Shown here: positions 50,931 to 63,877 of the stretch, piece after piece
Layout: each line of letters starts with the position of its first letter
Position numbering within the stretch: the stretch's first letter is position 1
Notes under the pieces: model-generated
Databases searched by the model: none
Told to the model about the DNA's origin: nothing
Seen by the model: the letters and a program-made list of their open reading frames with translations, nothing else
Program-made: the position numbers and the translations under genes
Assembly (NCBI GenBank): GCA_037783545.1
Contig: JBBELK010000449.1
Span: forward strand, 62,001-126,000
Reading direction: 5' to 3'
Source of the DNA: Henricia sp. BOLD:AAB3569
Taxonomy: Eukaryota > Echinodermata > Asteroidea > Spinulosida > Echinasteridae
DNA length: 64,000 nt

Positions 50931-51728
50931 AAGTGGTCGCTATTTTGGAACTGAAGGAATGTCCAGACAAACTTGAAATCTTGCCTGCTTTAACAACTCT
51001 ATATCCCAAACGTATTCTGCAAATTTCAGCAATTTCCCGTTTAAACCGACCGAGTTATCGGTGAATCAAGCAAAAACTCCCTGCCGGCACATTTTTCGCA
51101 CAAGCAGACGCCGCTTTCGGGAAACATTTCGTCTGAAGTGGTCGCTATTTTGGAACTGAAGGAATGTCCAGACAAACTTCAAATTTTGCCTGCTTTAACA
51201 ACTCTACATCCCAAAAGTATTCTGCAAATTTCAGCAATTTCCCGTTTAAACCGACCGAGTTATCGTTGAATCTAGCAAAAACTCCCTGCCGTCACAGTTT
51301 TCGCACAAGCAGACGCCGCTTTCGGGAAACATTTCGTCTGAAGTGGTCGCTATTTTGGAACTGAAGGAATGTCCAGACAAATTTGAAATTTTGACTGCTT
51401 TAACAACTCTATATCCCAAACGTATTCTGCAAATTTCAGCAATTTCCCGTTTAAACCGACCGAGTTATCGTTGAATCTAGCAAAAACTCCCTGCCGGCTC
51501 AATTTTCGCACAAGCAGACGCCGCTTTCCGGAAACATTCCATCTGAAGTGGTCGCTATTTTGTAACTGAAGGAATGTCCACACAAACTTCAAATTGTGCC
51601 TGCTAAAACAACTCTATATCCCAAACGTATTCTGCAAATTTCAGCAATTTCCCGTTTAAACCGACCGAGTTATCGTTGAATCTAGCAAAAACTCCCTGCC
51701 GTCACAGTTTTCGCTCAAGCAGATGCCG
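50931..51728 (+). repeat. Satellite A island 2 (798 bp)
   Basis: Nearly four A monomers, matching the last 798 bp of the long A array at a constant offset of 8342 bp, with the same 5' start (AAGTGGTCGC after GCTCCCG) and 3' end (GCAGATGCCG). It contains the CCGGCTCAATTTTCGC monomer that the 593-bp island lacks. Confidence 0.93.
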
Positions 51729-54700
51729 TTGACACGGCCCAGTTTGGGACGGGATTTTGGTCAAAGTGTGGTCCAAACGTCGGCAAATTTGGAGGTCGAA
51801 AAATGTTCCGACGAACTTCAAATTCTGCATGCTCCAAAGACTCTATATTGCGCACTTGTCCTAAAAAATTGACAGACTTTCGCCGGGAAATGGCAGAGAA
51901 ATTTCAGAGTTTAGAAAAAAAAGGGGTTGGCGCTTCCTGGATGCTCCCGCAACCTGTGGCTGTCTGTACACACCTCTTTGGTGTACTCCTGACTCGTGCG
52001 CATGCTCAGTCCTTCGGACTGTCGTTGACACGGCCCAGTTTGGGACGGGATTTTGGTCAAAGTGTGGTCCAAACGTCGGCAAATTTGGAGGTTGAAAAAT
52101 GTTCAGACGAACTTCAAATTTTGCATGCTCCAAAGAATCTATATTGCGCACTTGTCCTAAAAAAATGACAGACTTTCGCCGGGAAATGGCAGAGAAATTT
52201 CAGAGTTTAGAAAAAAAAGGGGTTGGCGCTTCCTGGATGCTCCCGCAACCTGTGGCTGTCTGTACACACCTCTTTGGTGTACTCCTGACTCGTGCGCATG
52301 CTCAGTCCTTCGGACTGTCGTTGACACGGCCCAGTTTGGGACGGGATTTTGGTCAAAGTGTGGTCCAAACGTCGGCAAATTTGGAGGTTGAAAAATGTTC
52401 CGACGAACTTCAAATTTTGCATGCTCCAAAGACTCTATATTGCGCACTTGTCCTAAAAAAATGACAGACTTTCGCCGGGAAATGGCAGATAAATTTCAGA
52501 GTTTAGAACAAAAAGGGGTTGGCGCTTCCTGGATGCTCCCGCAACCTGTGGCTGTCTGTACACACCTCTTTGGTGTACTCCTGACTCGTGCGCATGCTCA
52601 GTCCTTCGGACTGTCGTTGACACGGCCCAGTTTGGGACGGGATTTTGGTCAAAGTGTGGTCCAAACGTCGGCAAATTTGGAGGTCGAAAAATGTTCCGAC
52701 GAACTTCAAATTTTGCATGCTCCAAAGACTCTATATTGCGCACTTGTCCTAAAAAATTGACAGACTTTCGCCGGGAAATGGCAGAGAAATTCCAGAGTTT
52801 AGAAAAAAAAGGGGTTGGCGCTTCCTGGATGCTCCCGCAACCTGTGGCTGTCTGTACACACCTCTTTGGTGTACTCCTGACTCGTGCGCATGCTCAGTCC
52901 TTCGGACTGTCGTTGACACGGCCCAGTTTGGGACGGGATTTTGGTCAAAGTGTGGTCCAAACGTCGGCAAATTTGGAGGTCGAAAAATGTTCCCACGAAC
53001 TTCAAATTTTGCATGCTCCAAAGACTCTATATTGCGCACTTGTCCTAAAAAATTGACAGACTTTCGCCGGGAAATGGCAGAGAAATTCCAGAGTTTAGAA
53101 AAAAAGGGGTTGGCGCTTCCTGGATGCTCCCGCAACCTGTGGCTGTCTGTACACACCTCTTTGGTGTACTCCTGACTGGTGCGCATGCTCAGTCCTTCGG
53201 ACTGTCGTTGACACGGCCCAGTTTGGGACGGGATTTTGCTCAAAGTGTGGTCCAAACGTCGGCAAATTTGGAGGTCAAGAAATGTTCTGACGAACTTCAA
53301 ATTTTGCATGCTCCAAAGACTCTATATTGCGCAGTTGTCCTAAAAAATTGACAGACTTTCGCCGGGAAATGGCAGAGAAATTTCAGAGTTTAGAAAAAAA
53401 AGGGGTTGGCGCTTCCTGGATGCTCCCGCAACCTGTGGCTGTCTGTACACACCTCTTTGGTGTACTCCTGACTCGTGCGCATGCTCAGTCCTTCGGACTG
53501 TCGTTGACACGGCCCAGTTTGGGACGGGATTTTGGTCAAAGTGTGGTCCAAACGTCGGCAAATTTGGAGGTCGAAAAATGTTCCGACGATCTTCAAATTT
53601 TGCATGCTCCAAAGACTCTATATTGCGCACTTGTCCTAAAAAATTGACAGACTTTCGCCGGGAAATGGCAGATAAATTTCAGAGTTTAGTACAAAAAGGG
53701 GTTGGCGCTTCCTGGATGCTCCCCCAACCTGTGGCTGTCTGTACACACCTCTTTGGTGTACTCCTGACTCGTGCGCATGCTCAGTCCTTCGGACTGTCGT
53801 TGACACGGCCCAGTTTGGGACGGGATTTTGGTCAAAGTGTGGTCCAAACGTCGGCAAATTTGGAGGTCGAAAAATGTTCCGACGAACTTCAAATTTTGCA
53901 TGCTCCAAAGACTCTATATTGCGCACTTGTCCTAAAAAATTGACAGACTTTCGCCGGGAAATGGCAGAGAAATTTCAGAGTTTAGAAAAAAAAGGGGTTG
54001 GCGCTTCCTGGATGCTCCCGCAACCTGTGGCTGTCTGTACACACCTCTTTGGTGTACTCCTGACTCGTGCGCATGCTCAGTCCTTCGGACTGTCGTTGAC
54101 ACGGCCCAGTTTGGGACGGGATTTTGCTCAAAGTGTGGTCCAAACGTCGGCAAATTTGGAGGTCGAAAAATGTTCCGACGAACTTCAAATTTTGCATGCT
54201 CCAAAGACTCTATATTGCGCACTTGTCCTAAAAAATTGACAGACTTTCGCCGGGAAATGGCAGAGAAATTTCAGAGTTTAGAAAAAAAGGGGTTGGCGCT
54301 TCCTGGATGCTCCCGCAACCTGTGGCTGTCTGTACACACCTCTTTGGTGTACTCCTGACTCGTGCGCATGCTCAGTCCTTCGGACTGTCGTTGACACGGC
54401 CCAGTTTGGGACGGGATTTTGGTAAAAGTGTGGTCCAAACGTCGGAAAATTTGGAGGTCGAAAAATGTTCCGACGAACTTCAAATTTTGCATGCTCCAAA
54501 GACTCTATATTGCGCACTTGTCCTAAAAAATTGACAGACTTTCGCCGGGAAATGGCAGAGAAATTTCAGAGTTTAGAAAAAAAAAGGGGTTGGCGCTTCC
54601 TGGATGCTCCCGCAACCTGTGGCTGTCTGTACACACCTCTTTGGTGTACTCCTGACTCGTGCGCATGCTCAGTCCTTCGGACTGTCGTTGACACGGCCCA

Positions 54701-57700
54701 GTTTGGGAGGGGATTTTGGTCAAAGTGTGGTCCAAACGTCGGCAAATTTGGAGGTTGAAAAATGTTCCGACGAACTTCAAATTTTGCATGCTCCAAAGAC
54801 TCTATATTGCGCACTTGTCCTAAAAAATTGACAGACTTTCGCCGGGAAATGGCAGAGAAATTTCAGAGTTTAGAAAAAAAGGGGTTGGCGCTTCCTGGAT
54901 GCTCCCGCAACCTGTGGCTGTCTGTACACACCTCTTTGGTGTACTCCTGACTCGTGCGCATGCTCAGTCCTTCGGACTGTCGTTGACACGGCCCAGTTTG
55001 GGACGGGATTTTGGTCAAAGTGTGGTCCAAACGTCGGCAAATTTGGAGGTCGAAAAATGTTCCGACGAACTTCAAATTTTGCATGCTCCAAAGACTCTAT
55101 ATTGCGCACTTGTCCTAAAAAATTGACAGACTTTCGCCGGGAAATGGCAGAGAAATTTCAGAGTTTAGAAAAAAAAGGGGTTGGCGCTTCCTGGATGCTC
55201 CCGCAACCTGTGGCTGTCTGTACACACCTCTTTGGTGTACTCCTGACTCGTGCGCATGCTCAGTCCTTCGGACTGTCGTTGACACGGCCCAGTTTGGGAC
55301 GGGATTTTGGTCAAAGTGTGGTCCAAACGTCGGCAAATTTGGAGGTCGAAAAATGTTCCGACGAACTTCAAATTTTGCATGCTCCAAAGACTCTATATTG
55401 CGCACTTGTCCTAAAAAATTGACAGACTTTCGCCGGGAAATGGCAGAGAAATTTCAGAGTTTAGAAAAAAAAGGGGTTGGCGCTTCCTGGATGCTCCCGC
55501 AACCTGTGGCTGTCTGTACACACCTCTTTGGTGTACTCCTGACTCGTGCGCATGCTCAGTCCTTCGGACTGTCGTTGACACGGCCCAGTTTGGGACGGGA
55601 TTTTGGTCAAAGTGTGGTCCAAACGTCGGCAAATTTCGAGGTCGAAAAATGTTCCGACGAACTTCAAATTTGGCATGCTCCAAAGACTCTATATTGCGCA
55701 CTTGTCCTAAAAAATTGACAGACTTTCGCCGGGAAATGGCAGAGAAATTTCAGAGTTTAGAAAAAAAAGGGGTTGGCGCTTCCTGGATGCTCCCCCAACC
55801 TGTGGCTGTCTGTACACACCTCTTTGGTGTACTCCTGACTCGTGCGCATGCTCAGTCCTTCGGACTGTCGTTGACACGGCCCAGTTTGGGACGGGCTTTT
55901 GGTCAAAGTGTGGTCCAAACGTCGGCAAATTTGGAGGTCGAAAAATGTTCCGACGAACTTCAAATTTTGCATGCTCCAAAGACTCTATATTGCGCACTTG
56001 TCCTAAAAAATTGACAGACTTTCGCCGGGAAATGGCAGAGAAATTTCAGAGTTTAGAAAAAAAAGGGGTTGGCGCTTCCTGGATGCTCCCGCAACCTGTG
56101 GCTGTCTGTACACACCTCTTTGGTGTACTCCTGACTCGTGCGCATGCTCAGTCCTTCGGACTGTCGTTGACACGGCCCAGTTTGGGACGGGATTTTGGTC
56201 AAAGTGTGGTCCAAACGTCGGCAAATTTGGAGGTCGAGAAATGTTCCGACGAACTTCAAATTTTGCATGCTCCAAAGACTCTATATTGCGCACTTGTCCT
56301 AAAAAATTGACAGACTTTCGCCGGGAAATGGCAGAGAAATTTCAGAGTTTAGAAAAAAAAGGGGTTGGCGCTTCCTGGATGCTCCCGCAACCTGTGGCTG
56401 TCTGTACACACCTCTTTGGTGTACTCCTGACTCGTGCGCATGCTCAGTCCTTCGGACTGTCGTTGACACGGCCCAGTTTGGGACGGGATTTTGGTCAAAG
56501 TGTGGTCCAAACGTCGGCAAATTTGGAGGTCGAAAAATGTTCCGACGAACTTCAAATTTTGCATGCTCCAAAGACTCTATATTGCGCACTTGTCCTAAAA
56601 AATTGACAGACTTTCGCCGGGAAATGGCAGAGAAATTTCAGAGTTTAGAAAAAAAAGGGGTTGGCGCTTCCTGGATGCTCCCGCAACCTGTGGCTGTCTG
56701 TACACACCTCTTTGGTGTACTCCTGACTCGTGCGCATGCTCAGTCCTTCGGACTGTCGTTGACACGGCCCAGTTTGGGACGGGATTTTGGTCAAAGTGTG
56801 GTCCAAACGTCGGCAAATTTCGAGGTCGAAAAATGTTCCGACGAACTTCAAATTTTGCATGCTCCAAAGACTCTATATTGCGCACTTGTCCTAAAAAATT
56901 GACAGACTTTCGCCGGGAAATGGCAGAGAAATTTCAGAGTTTAGAAAAAAAAGGGGTTGGCGCTTCCTGGATGCTCCCCCAACCTGTGGCTGTCTGTACA
57001 CACCTCTTTGGTGTACTCCTGACTCGTGCACATGCTCAGTCCTTCGGACTGTCGTTGACACGGCCCAGTTTGGGACGGGATTTTGGTCAAAGTGTGGTCC
57101 AAACGTCGGCAAATTTGGAGGTCGAAAAATGTTCCGACGAACTTCAAATTTTGCATGCTCCAAAGACTCTATATTGCGCACTTGTCCTAAAAAATTGACA
57201 GACTTTCGCCGGGAAATGGCAGAGAAATTTCAGAGTTTAGAAAAAAAAGGGGTTGGCGCTTCCTGGATGCTCCCGCAACCTGTGGCTGTCTGTACACACC
57301 TCTTTGGTGTACTCCTGACTCGTGCGCATGCTCAGTCCTTCGGACTGTCGTTGACACGGCCCAGTTTGGGACGGGATTTTGGTCAAAGTGTGGTCCAAAC
57401 GTCGGCAAATTTGGAGGTCGAAAAATGTTCCGACGAACTTAAAATTTTGCATGCTCCAAAGACTCTATATTGCGCACTTGTCCTAAAAAATTGACAGACT
57501 TTCGCCGGGAAATGGCAGAGAAATTTCAGAGTTTAGAAAAAAAAGGGGTTGGCGCTTCCTGGATGCTCCCGCAACCTGTGGCTGTCTGTACACACATCTT
57601 TGGTGTACTCCTGACTCGTGCGCATGCTCAGTCCTTCGGACTGTCGTTGACACGGCCCAGTTTGGGACGGGATTTTGGTCAAAGTGTGGTCCAAACGTCG

Positions 57701-59718
57701 GCAAATTTGGAGGTCGAAAAATGTTCCGACGAACTTCAAATTTTGCATGCTCCAAAGACTCTATATTGCGCACTTGTCCTAAAAAATTGACAGACTTTCG
57801 CCGGGAAATGGCAGAGAAATTTCAGAGTTTAGAAAAAAAAGGGGTTGGCGCTTCCTGGATGCTCCCGCAACCTGTGGCTGTCTGTACACACCTCTTTGGT
57901 GTACTCCTGACTCGTGCGCATGCTCAGTCCTTCGGACTGTCGTTGACACGGCCCAGTTTGGGACGGGATTTTGGTCAAAGTGTGGTCCAAACGTCGGCAA
58001 ATTTGGAGGTCGAGAAATGTTCCGACGAACTTCAAATTTTGCATGCTCCAAAGACTCTATATTGCGCACTTGTCCTAAAAAATTGACAGACTTTCGCCGG
58101 GAAATGGCAGAGAAATTTCAGAGTTTAGAAAAAAAAGGGGTTGGCGCTTCCTGGATGCTCCCGCAACCTGTGGCTGTCTGTACACACCTCTTTGGTGTAC
58201 TCCTGACTCGTGCGCATGCTCAGTCCTTCGGACTGTCGTTGACACGGCCCAGTTTGGGACGGGATTTTGGTCAAAGTGTGGTCCAAACGTCGGCAAATTT
58301 TGAGGTCGAAAAATGTTCCGACGAACTTCAAATTTTGCATGCTCCAAAGACTCTATATTGCGCACTTGTCCTAAAAAATTGACAGACTTTCGCCGGGAAA
58401 TGGCAGAGAAATTTCAGAGTTTAGAAAAAAAAGGGGTTGGCGCTTCCTGGATGCTCCCGCAACCTGTGGCTGTCTGTACACACCTCTTTGGTGTACTCCT
58501 GACTCGTGCGCATGCTCAGTCCTTCGGACTGTCGTTGACACGGCCCAGTTTGGGACGGGATTTTGGTCAAAGTGTGGTCCAAACGTCGGCAAATTTCGAG
58601 GTCGAAAAATGTTCCGACGAACTTCAAATTTTGCATGCTCCAAAGACTCTATATTGCGCACTTGTCCTAAAAAATTGACAGACTTTCGCCGGGAAATGGC
58701 AGAGAAATTTCAGAGTTTAGAAAAAAAAGGGGTTGGCGCTTCCTGGATGCTCCCCCAACCTGTGGCTGTCTGTACACACCTCTTTGGTGTACTCCTGACT
58801 CGTGCGCATGCTCAGTCCTTCGGACTGTCGTTGACACGGCCCAGTTTGGGACGGGATTTTGGTCAAAGTGTGGTCCAAACGTCGGCAAATTTGGAGGTCG
58901 AAAAATGTTCCGACGAACTTCAAATTTTGCATGCTCCAAAGACTCTATATTGCGCACTTGTCCTAAAAAATTGACAGACTTTCGCCGGGAAATGGCAGAG
59001 AAATTTCAGAGTTTAGAAAAAAAAGGGGTTGGCGCTTCCTGGATGCTCCCGCAACCTGTGGCTGTCTGTACACACCTCTTTGGTGTACTCCTGACTCGTG
59101 CGCATGCTCAGTCCTTCGGACTGTCGTTGACACGGCCCAGTTTGGGACGGGATTTTGGTCAAAGTGTGGTCCAAACGTCGGCAAATTTCGAGGTCGAAAA
59201 ATGTTCCGACGAACTTCAAATTTTGCATGCTCCAAAGACTCTATATTGCGCACTTGTCCTAAAAAATTGACAGACTTTCGCCGGGAAATGGCAGAGAAAT
59301 TTCAGAGTTTAGAAAAAAAAGGGGTTGGCGCTTCCTGGATGCTCCCGCAACCTGTGGCTGTCTGTACACACCTCTTTGGTGTACTCCTGACTCGTGCGCA
59401 TGCTCAGTCCTTCGGACTGTCGTTGACACGGCCCAGTTTGGGACGGGATTTTGGTCAAAGTGTGGTCCAAACGTCGGCAAATTTCGAGGTCGAAAAATGT
59501 TCCGACGAACTTCAAATTTTGCATGCTCCAAAGACTCTATATTGCGCACTTGTCCTAAAAAATTGACAGACTTTCGCCGGGAAATGGCAGAGAAATTTCA
59601 GAGTTTAGAAAAAAAAGGGGTTGGCGCTTCCTGGATGCTCCCGCAACCTGTGGCTGTCTGTACACACCTCTTTGGTGTACTCCTGACTCGTGCGCATGCT
59701 CAGTCCTTCGGACTGTCG

Positions 59719-59958
59719 TTGACACGAGGTCGAAAAATGTTCCGACGAACTTCAAATTTTGCATGCTCCAAAGACTCTATATTGCGCACTTGTCCTAAAA
59801 AATTGACAGACTTTCGCCGGGAAATGGCAGAGAAATTTCAGAGTTTAGAAAAAAAAGGGGTTGGCGCTTCCTGGATGCTCCCGCAACCTGTGGCTGTCTG
59901 TACACACCTCTTTGGTGTACTCCTGACTCGTGCGCATGCTCAGTCCTTCGGACTGTCG
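59719..59958 (+). repeat. Short B monomer 1 (240 bp)
   Basis: A 56-bp deletion joins TTGACACG to AGGTCGAAAA. It removes the GGCCCAGTTTGGG part and most of the G-rich start but keeps the three inverted repeats. Because 240 is divisible by three while 296 is not, an open frame continues into the next monomer and reaches 201 codons (59497-60102). The sequence suits a deletion in a monomer with AATTTCGAGG, using a 2-bp CG overlap. Confidence 0.92.
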
Positions 59959-60254
59959 TTGACACGGCCCAGTTTGGGACGGGATTTTGGTCAAAGTGTG
60001 GTCCAAACGTCGGCAAATTTCGAGGTCGAAAAATGTTCCGACGAACTTCAAATTTTGCATGCTCCAAAGACTCTATATTGCGCACTTGTCCTAAAAAATT
60101 GACAGACTTTCGCCGGGAAATGGCAGAGAAATTTCAGAGTTTAGAAAAAAAAGGGGTTGGCGCTTCCTGGATGCTCCCGCAACCTGTGGCTGTCTGTACA
60201 CACCTCTTTGGTGTACTCCTGACTCGTGCGCATGCTCAGTCCTTCGGACTGTCG

Positions 60255-60494
60255 TTGACACGAGGTCGAAAAATGTTCCGACGAACTTCAAATTTTGCAT
60301 GCTCCAAAGACTCTATATTGCGCACTTGTCCTAAAAAATTGACAGACTTTCGCCGGGAAATGGCAGAGAAATTTCAGAGTTTAGAAAAAAAAGGGGTTGG
60401 CGCTTCCTGGATGCTCCCGCAACCTGTGGCTGTCTGTACACACATCTTTGGTGTACTCCTGACTCGTGCGCATGCTCAGTCCTTCGGACTGTCG
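60255..60494 (+). repeat. Short B monomer 2 (240 bp)
   Basis: Same 56-bp deletion as the preceding short copy, 536 bp (one full plus one short monomer) downstream, so the two form a dimeric unit. It also gives an extended 201-codon frame (60033-60638). Its 3' part has ACACACATC. Confidence 0.92.
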
Positions 60495-61974
60495 TTGACA
60501 CGGCCCAGTTTGGGACGGGATTTTGGTCAAAGTGTGGTCCAAACGTCGGCAAATTTGGAGGTCGAAAAATGTTCCGACGAACTTCAAATTTTGCATGCTC
60601 CAAAGACTCTATATTGCGCACTTGTCCTAAAAAATTGACAGACTTTCGCCGGGAAATGGCAGAGAAATTTCAGAGTTTAGAAAAAAAAGGGGTTGGCGCT
60701 TCCTGGATGCTCCCGCAACCTGTGGCTGTCTGTACACACCTCTTTGGTGTACTCCTGACTCGTGCGCATGCTCAGTCCTTCGGACTGTCGTTGACACGGC
60801 CCAGTTTGGGACGGGATTTTGGTCAAAGTGTGGTCCAAACGTCGGCAAATTTGGAGGTCGAAAAATGTTCCGACGAACTTCAAATTTTGCATGCTCCAAA
60901 GACTCTATATTGCGCACTTGTCCTAAAAAATTGACAGACTTTCGCCGGGAAATGGCAGAGAAATTTCAGAGTTTAGAAAAAAAAGGGGTTGGCGCTTCCT
61001 GGATGCTCCCGCAACCTGTGGCTGTCTGTACACACCTCTTTGGTGTACTCCTGACTCGTGCGCATGCTCAGTCCTTCGGACTGTCGTTGACACGGCCCAG
61101 TTTGGGACGGGATTTTGGTCAAAGTGTGGTCCAAACGTCGGCAAATTTCGAGGTCGAAAAATGTTCCGACGAACTTCAAATTTTGCATGCTCCAAAGACT
61201 CTATATTGCGCACTTGTCCTAAAAAATTGACAGACTTTCGCCGGGAAATGGCAGAGAAATTTCAGAGTTTAGAAAAAAAAGGGGTTGGCGCTTCCTGGAT
61301 GCTCCCCCAACCTGTGGCTGTCTGTACACACCTCTTTGGTGTACTCCTGACTCGTGCACATGCTCAGTCCTTCGGACTGTCGTTGACACGGCCCAGTTTG
61401 GGACGGGATTTTGGTCAAAGTGTGGTCCAAACGTCGGCAAAATTGGAGGTCGAAAAATGTTCCGACGAACTTCAAATTTTGCATGCTCCAAAGACTCTAT
61501 ATTGCGCACTTGTCCTAAAAAATTGACAGACTTTCGCCGGGAAATGGCAGAGAAATTTCAGAGTTTAGAAAAAAAAGGGGTTGGCGCTTCCTGGATGCTC
61601 CCGCAACCTGTGGCTGTCTGTACACACCTCTTTGGTGTACTCCTGACTCGTGCGCATGCTCAGTCCTTCGGACTGTCGTTGACACGGCCCAGTTTGGGAC
61701 GGGATTTTTGTCAAAGTGTGGTCCAAACGTCGGCAAATTTGGAGGTCGAAAAATGTTCCGACGAACTTAAAATTTTGCATGCTCCAAAGACTCTATATTG
61801 CGCACTTGTCCTAAAAAATTGACAGACTTTCGCCGGGAAATGGCAGAGAAATTTCAGAGTTTAGAAAAAAAAGGGGTTGGCGCTTCCTGGATGCTCCCGC
61901 AACCTGTGGCTGTCTGTACACACCTCTTTGGTGTACTCCTGACTCGTGCGCATGCTCAGTCCTTCGGACTGTCG

Positions 61975-62214
61975 TTGACACGAGGTCGAAAAATGTTCCG
62001 ACGAACTTCAAATTTTGCATGCTCCAAAGACTCTATATTGCGCACTTGTCCTAAAAAATTGACAGACTTTCGCCGGGAAATGGCAGAGAAATTTCAGAGT
62101 TTAGAAAAAAAAGGGGTTGGCGCTTCCTGGATGCTCCCGCAACCTGTGGCTGTCTGTACACACCTCTTTGGTGTACTCCTGACTCGTGCGCATGCTCAGT
62201 CCTTCGGACTGTCG
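61975..62214 (+). repeat. Short B monomer 3 (240 bp)
   Basis: Same deletion scar. It is followed by a monomer beginning TTGACATGGCCC, a private C-to-T change that recurs after short copy 5. A 200-codon frame runs from 61798 to 62400. Confidence 0.92.
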
Positions 62215-62511
62215 TTGACATGGCCCAGTTTGGGACGGGATTTTGGTCAAAGTGTGGTCCAAACGTCGGCAAATTTGGAGATCGAAAAATGTTCCGACGA
62301 ACTTCAAATTTTGCATGCTCCAAAGACTCTATATTGCGCACTTGTCCTAAACAATTTACAGACTTTCGCCGAGAAATGGCAGAGAAATTTCAGAGTTTAG
62401 AATAAAAAAGGGGTTGGCGCTTCCTGGATGCTCCCGCAACCTGTGGCTGTCTGTACACACCTCTTTGGTGTACTCCTGACTCGTGCGCATGCTCAGTCCT
62501 TCGGACTGTCG

Positions 62512-62750
62512 TTGACACGAGGTCGAAAAATGTTCCGACGAACTTCAAATTTTGCATGCTCCAAAGACTCTATATTGCGCACTTGTCCTAAAAAATTGAC
62601 AGACTTTCGCCGGGAAATGACAGAGAAATTTCAGAGTTTAGAAAAAAAGGGGTTGGCGCTTCCTGGATGCTCCCGCAACCTGTGGCTGTCTGTACACACA
62701 TCTTTGGTGTACTCCTGACTCGTGCGCATGCTCAGTCCTTCGGACTGTCG
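62512..62750 (+). repeat. Short B monomer 4 (239 bp)
   Basis: Same deletion scar; one base shorter because the A run has seven A. The preceding full monomer has AATAAAAAAGGGG in place of the A8 run and TAAACAATTTACAG in place of the usual TAAAAAATTGACAG. Confidence 0.9.
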
Positions 62751-63637
62751 TTGACACGGCCCAGTTTGGGACGGGATTTTGGTCAAAGTGTGGTCCAAAC
62801 GTCGGCAAATTTGGAGGTCGAAAAATGTTCCGACGAACTTCAAATTGTGCATGCTCCAAAGACTCTATATTGCGCACTTGTCCTAAACAATTTACAGACT
62901 TTCGCCGGGAAATGGCAGAGAAATTTCAGAGTTTAGAAAAAAAAGGGGTTGGCGCTTCCTGGATGCTCCCGCAACCTGTGGCTGTCTGTACACACCTCTT
63001 TGGTGTACTCCTGACTCGTGCGCATGCTCAGTCCTTCGGACTGTCGTTGACACGGCCCAGTTTGGGACGGGATTTTGGTCAAAGTGTGGTCCAAACGTCG
63101 GCAAATTTGGAGGTCGAAAAATGTTCCGACGAACTTCAAATTTTGCATGCTCCAAAGACTCTATATTGCGCACTTGTCCTACATAATTGACAGACTTTCG
63201 CCGGGAAATGGCAGAGAAATTTCAGAGTTTAGAAAAAAAAGGGGTTGGCGCTTCCTGGATGCTCCCGCAACCTGTGGCTGTCTGTACACACCTCTTTGGT
63301 GTACTCCTGACTCGTGCGCATGCTCAGTCCTTCGGACTGTCGTTGACACGGCCCAGTTTGGGACGGGATTTTGGTCAAAGTGTGGTCCAAACGTCGGCAA
63401 ATTTGGAGGTCGAAAAATGTTCCGACGAACTTAAAATTTTGCATGCTCCAAAGACTCTATATTGCGCACTTGTCCTAAAAAATTGACAGACTTTCGCCGG
63501 GAAATGGCAGAGAAATTTCAGAGTTTAGAAAAAAAGGGGTTGGCGCTTCCTGGATGCTCCCGCAACCTGTGGCTGTCTGTACACACCTCTTTGGTGTACT
63601 CCTGACTCGTGCGCATGCTCAGTCCTTCGGACTGTCG

Positions 63638-63877
63638 TTGACACGAGGTCGAAAAATGTTCCGACGAACTTCAAATTTTGCATGCTCCAAAGACTCTATA
63701 TTGCGCACTTGTCCTAAAAAATTGACAGACTTTCGCCGGGAAATGGCAGAGAAATTTCAGAGTTTAGAAAAAAAAGGGGTTGGCGCTTCCTGGATGCTCC
63801 CGCAACCTGTGGCTGTCTGTACACACCTCTTTGGTGTACTCCTGACTCGTGCGCATGCTCAGTCCTTCGGACTGTCG
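63638..63877 (+). repeat. Short B monomer 5 (240 bp)
   Basis: Same deletion scar, followed by TTGACATGGCCC as after short copy 3. The spacing of 1663 bp between the two TTGACATGGCCC sites equals four full plus two short monomers, so a HOR of about 1664 bp is repeating at the right edge of the window. Confidence 0.9.

Noticed and set aside
52749-53309. A 186-codon minus-strand open frame
   Set aside because: It exists only because one B monomer has seven instead of eight A, which joins two antisense frames. It has no independent support.
43461-63486. Open frames of up to 121 codons in nearly every B monomer, with 96- and 71-codon frames antisense
   Set aside because: Adjacent frames overlap each other, since 296 is not a multiple of three; three frames overlap in each monomer and A-run changes shift them freely. 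No start context, domain or codon-level conservation supports coding.
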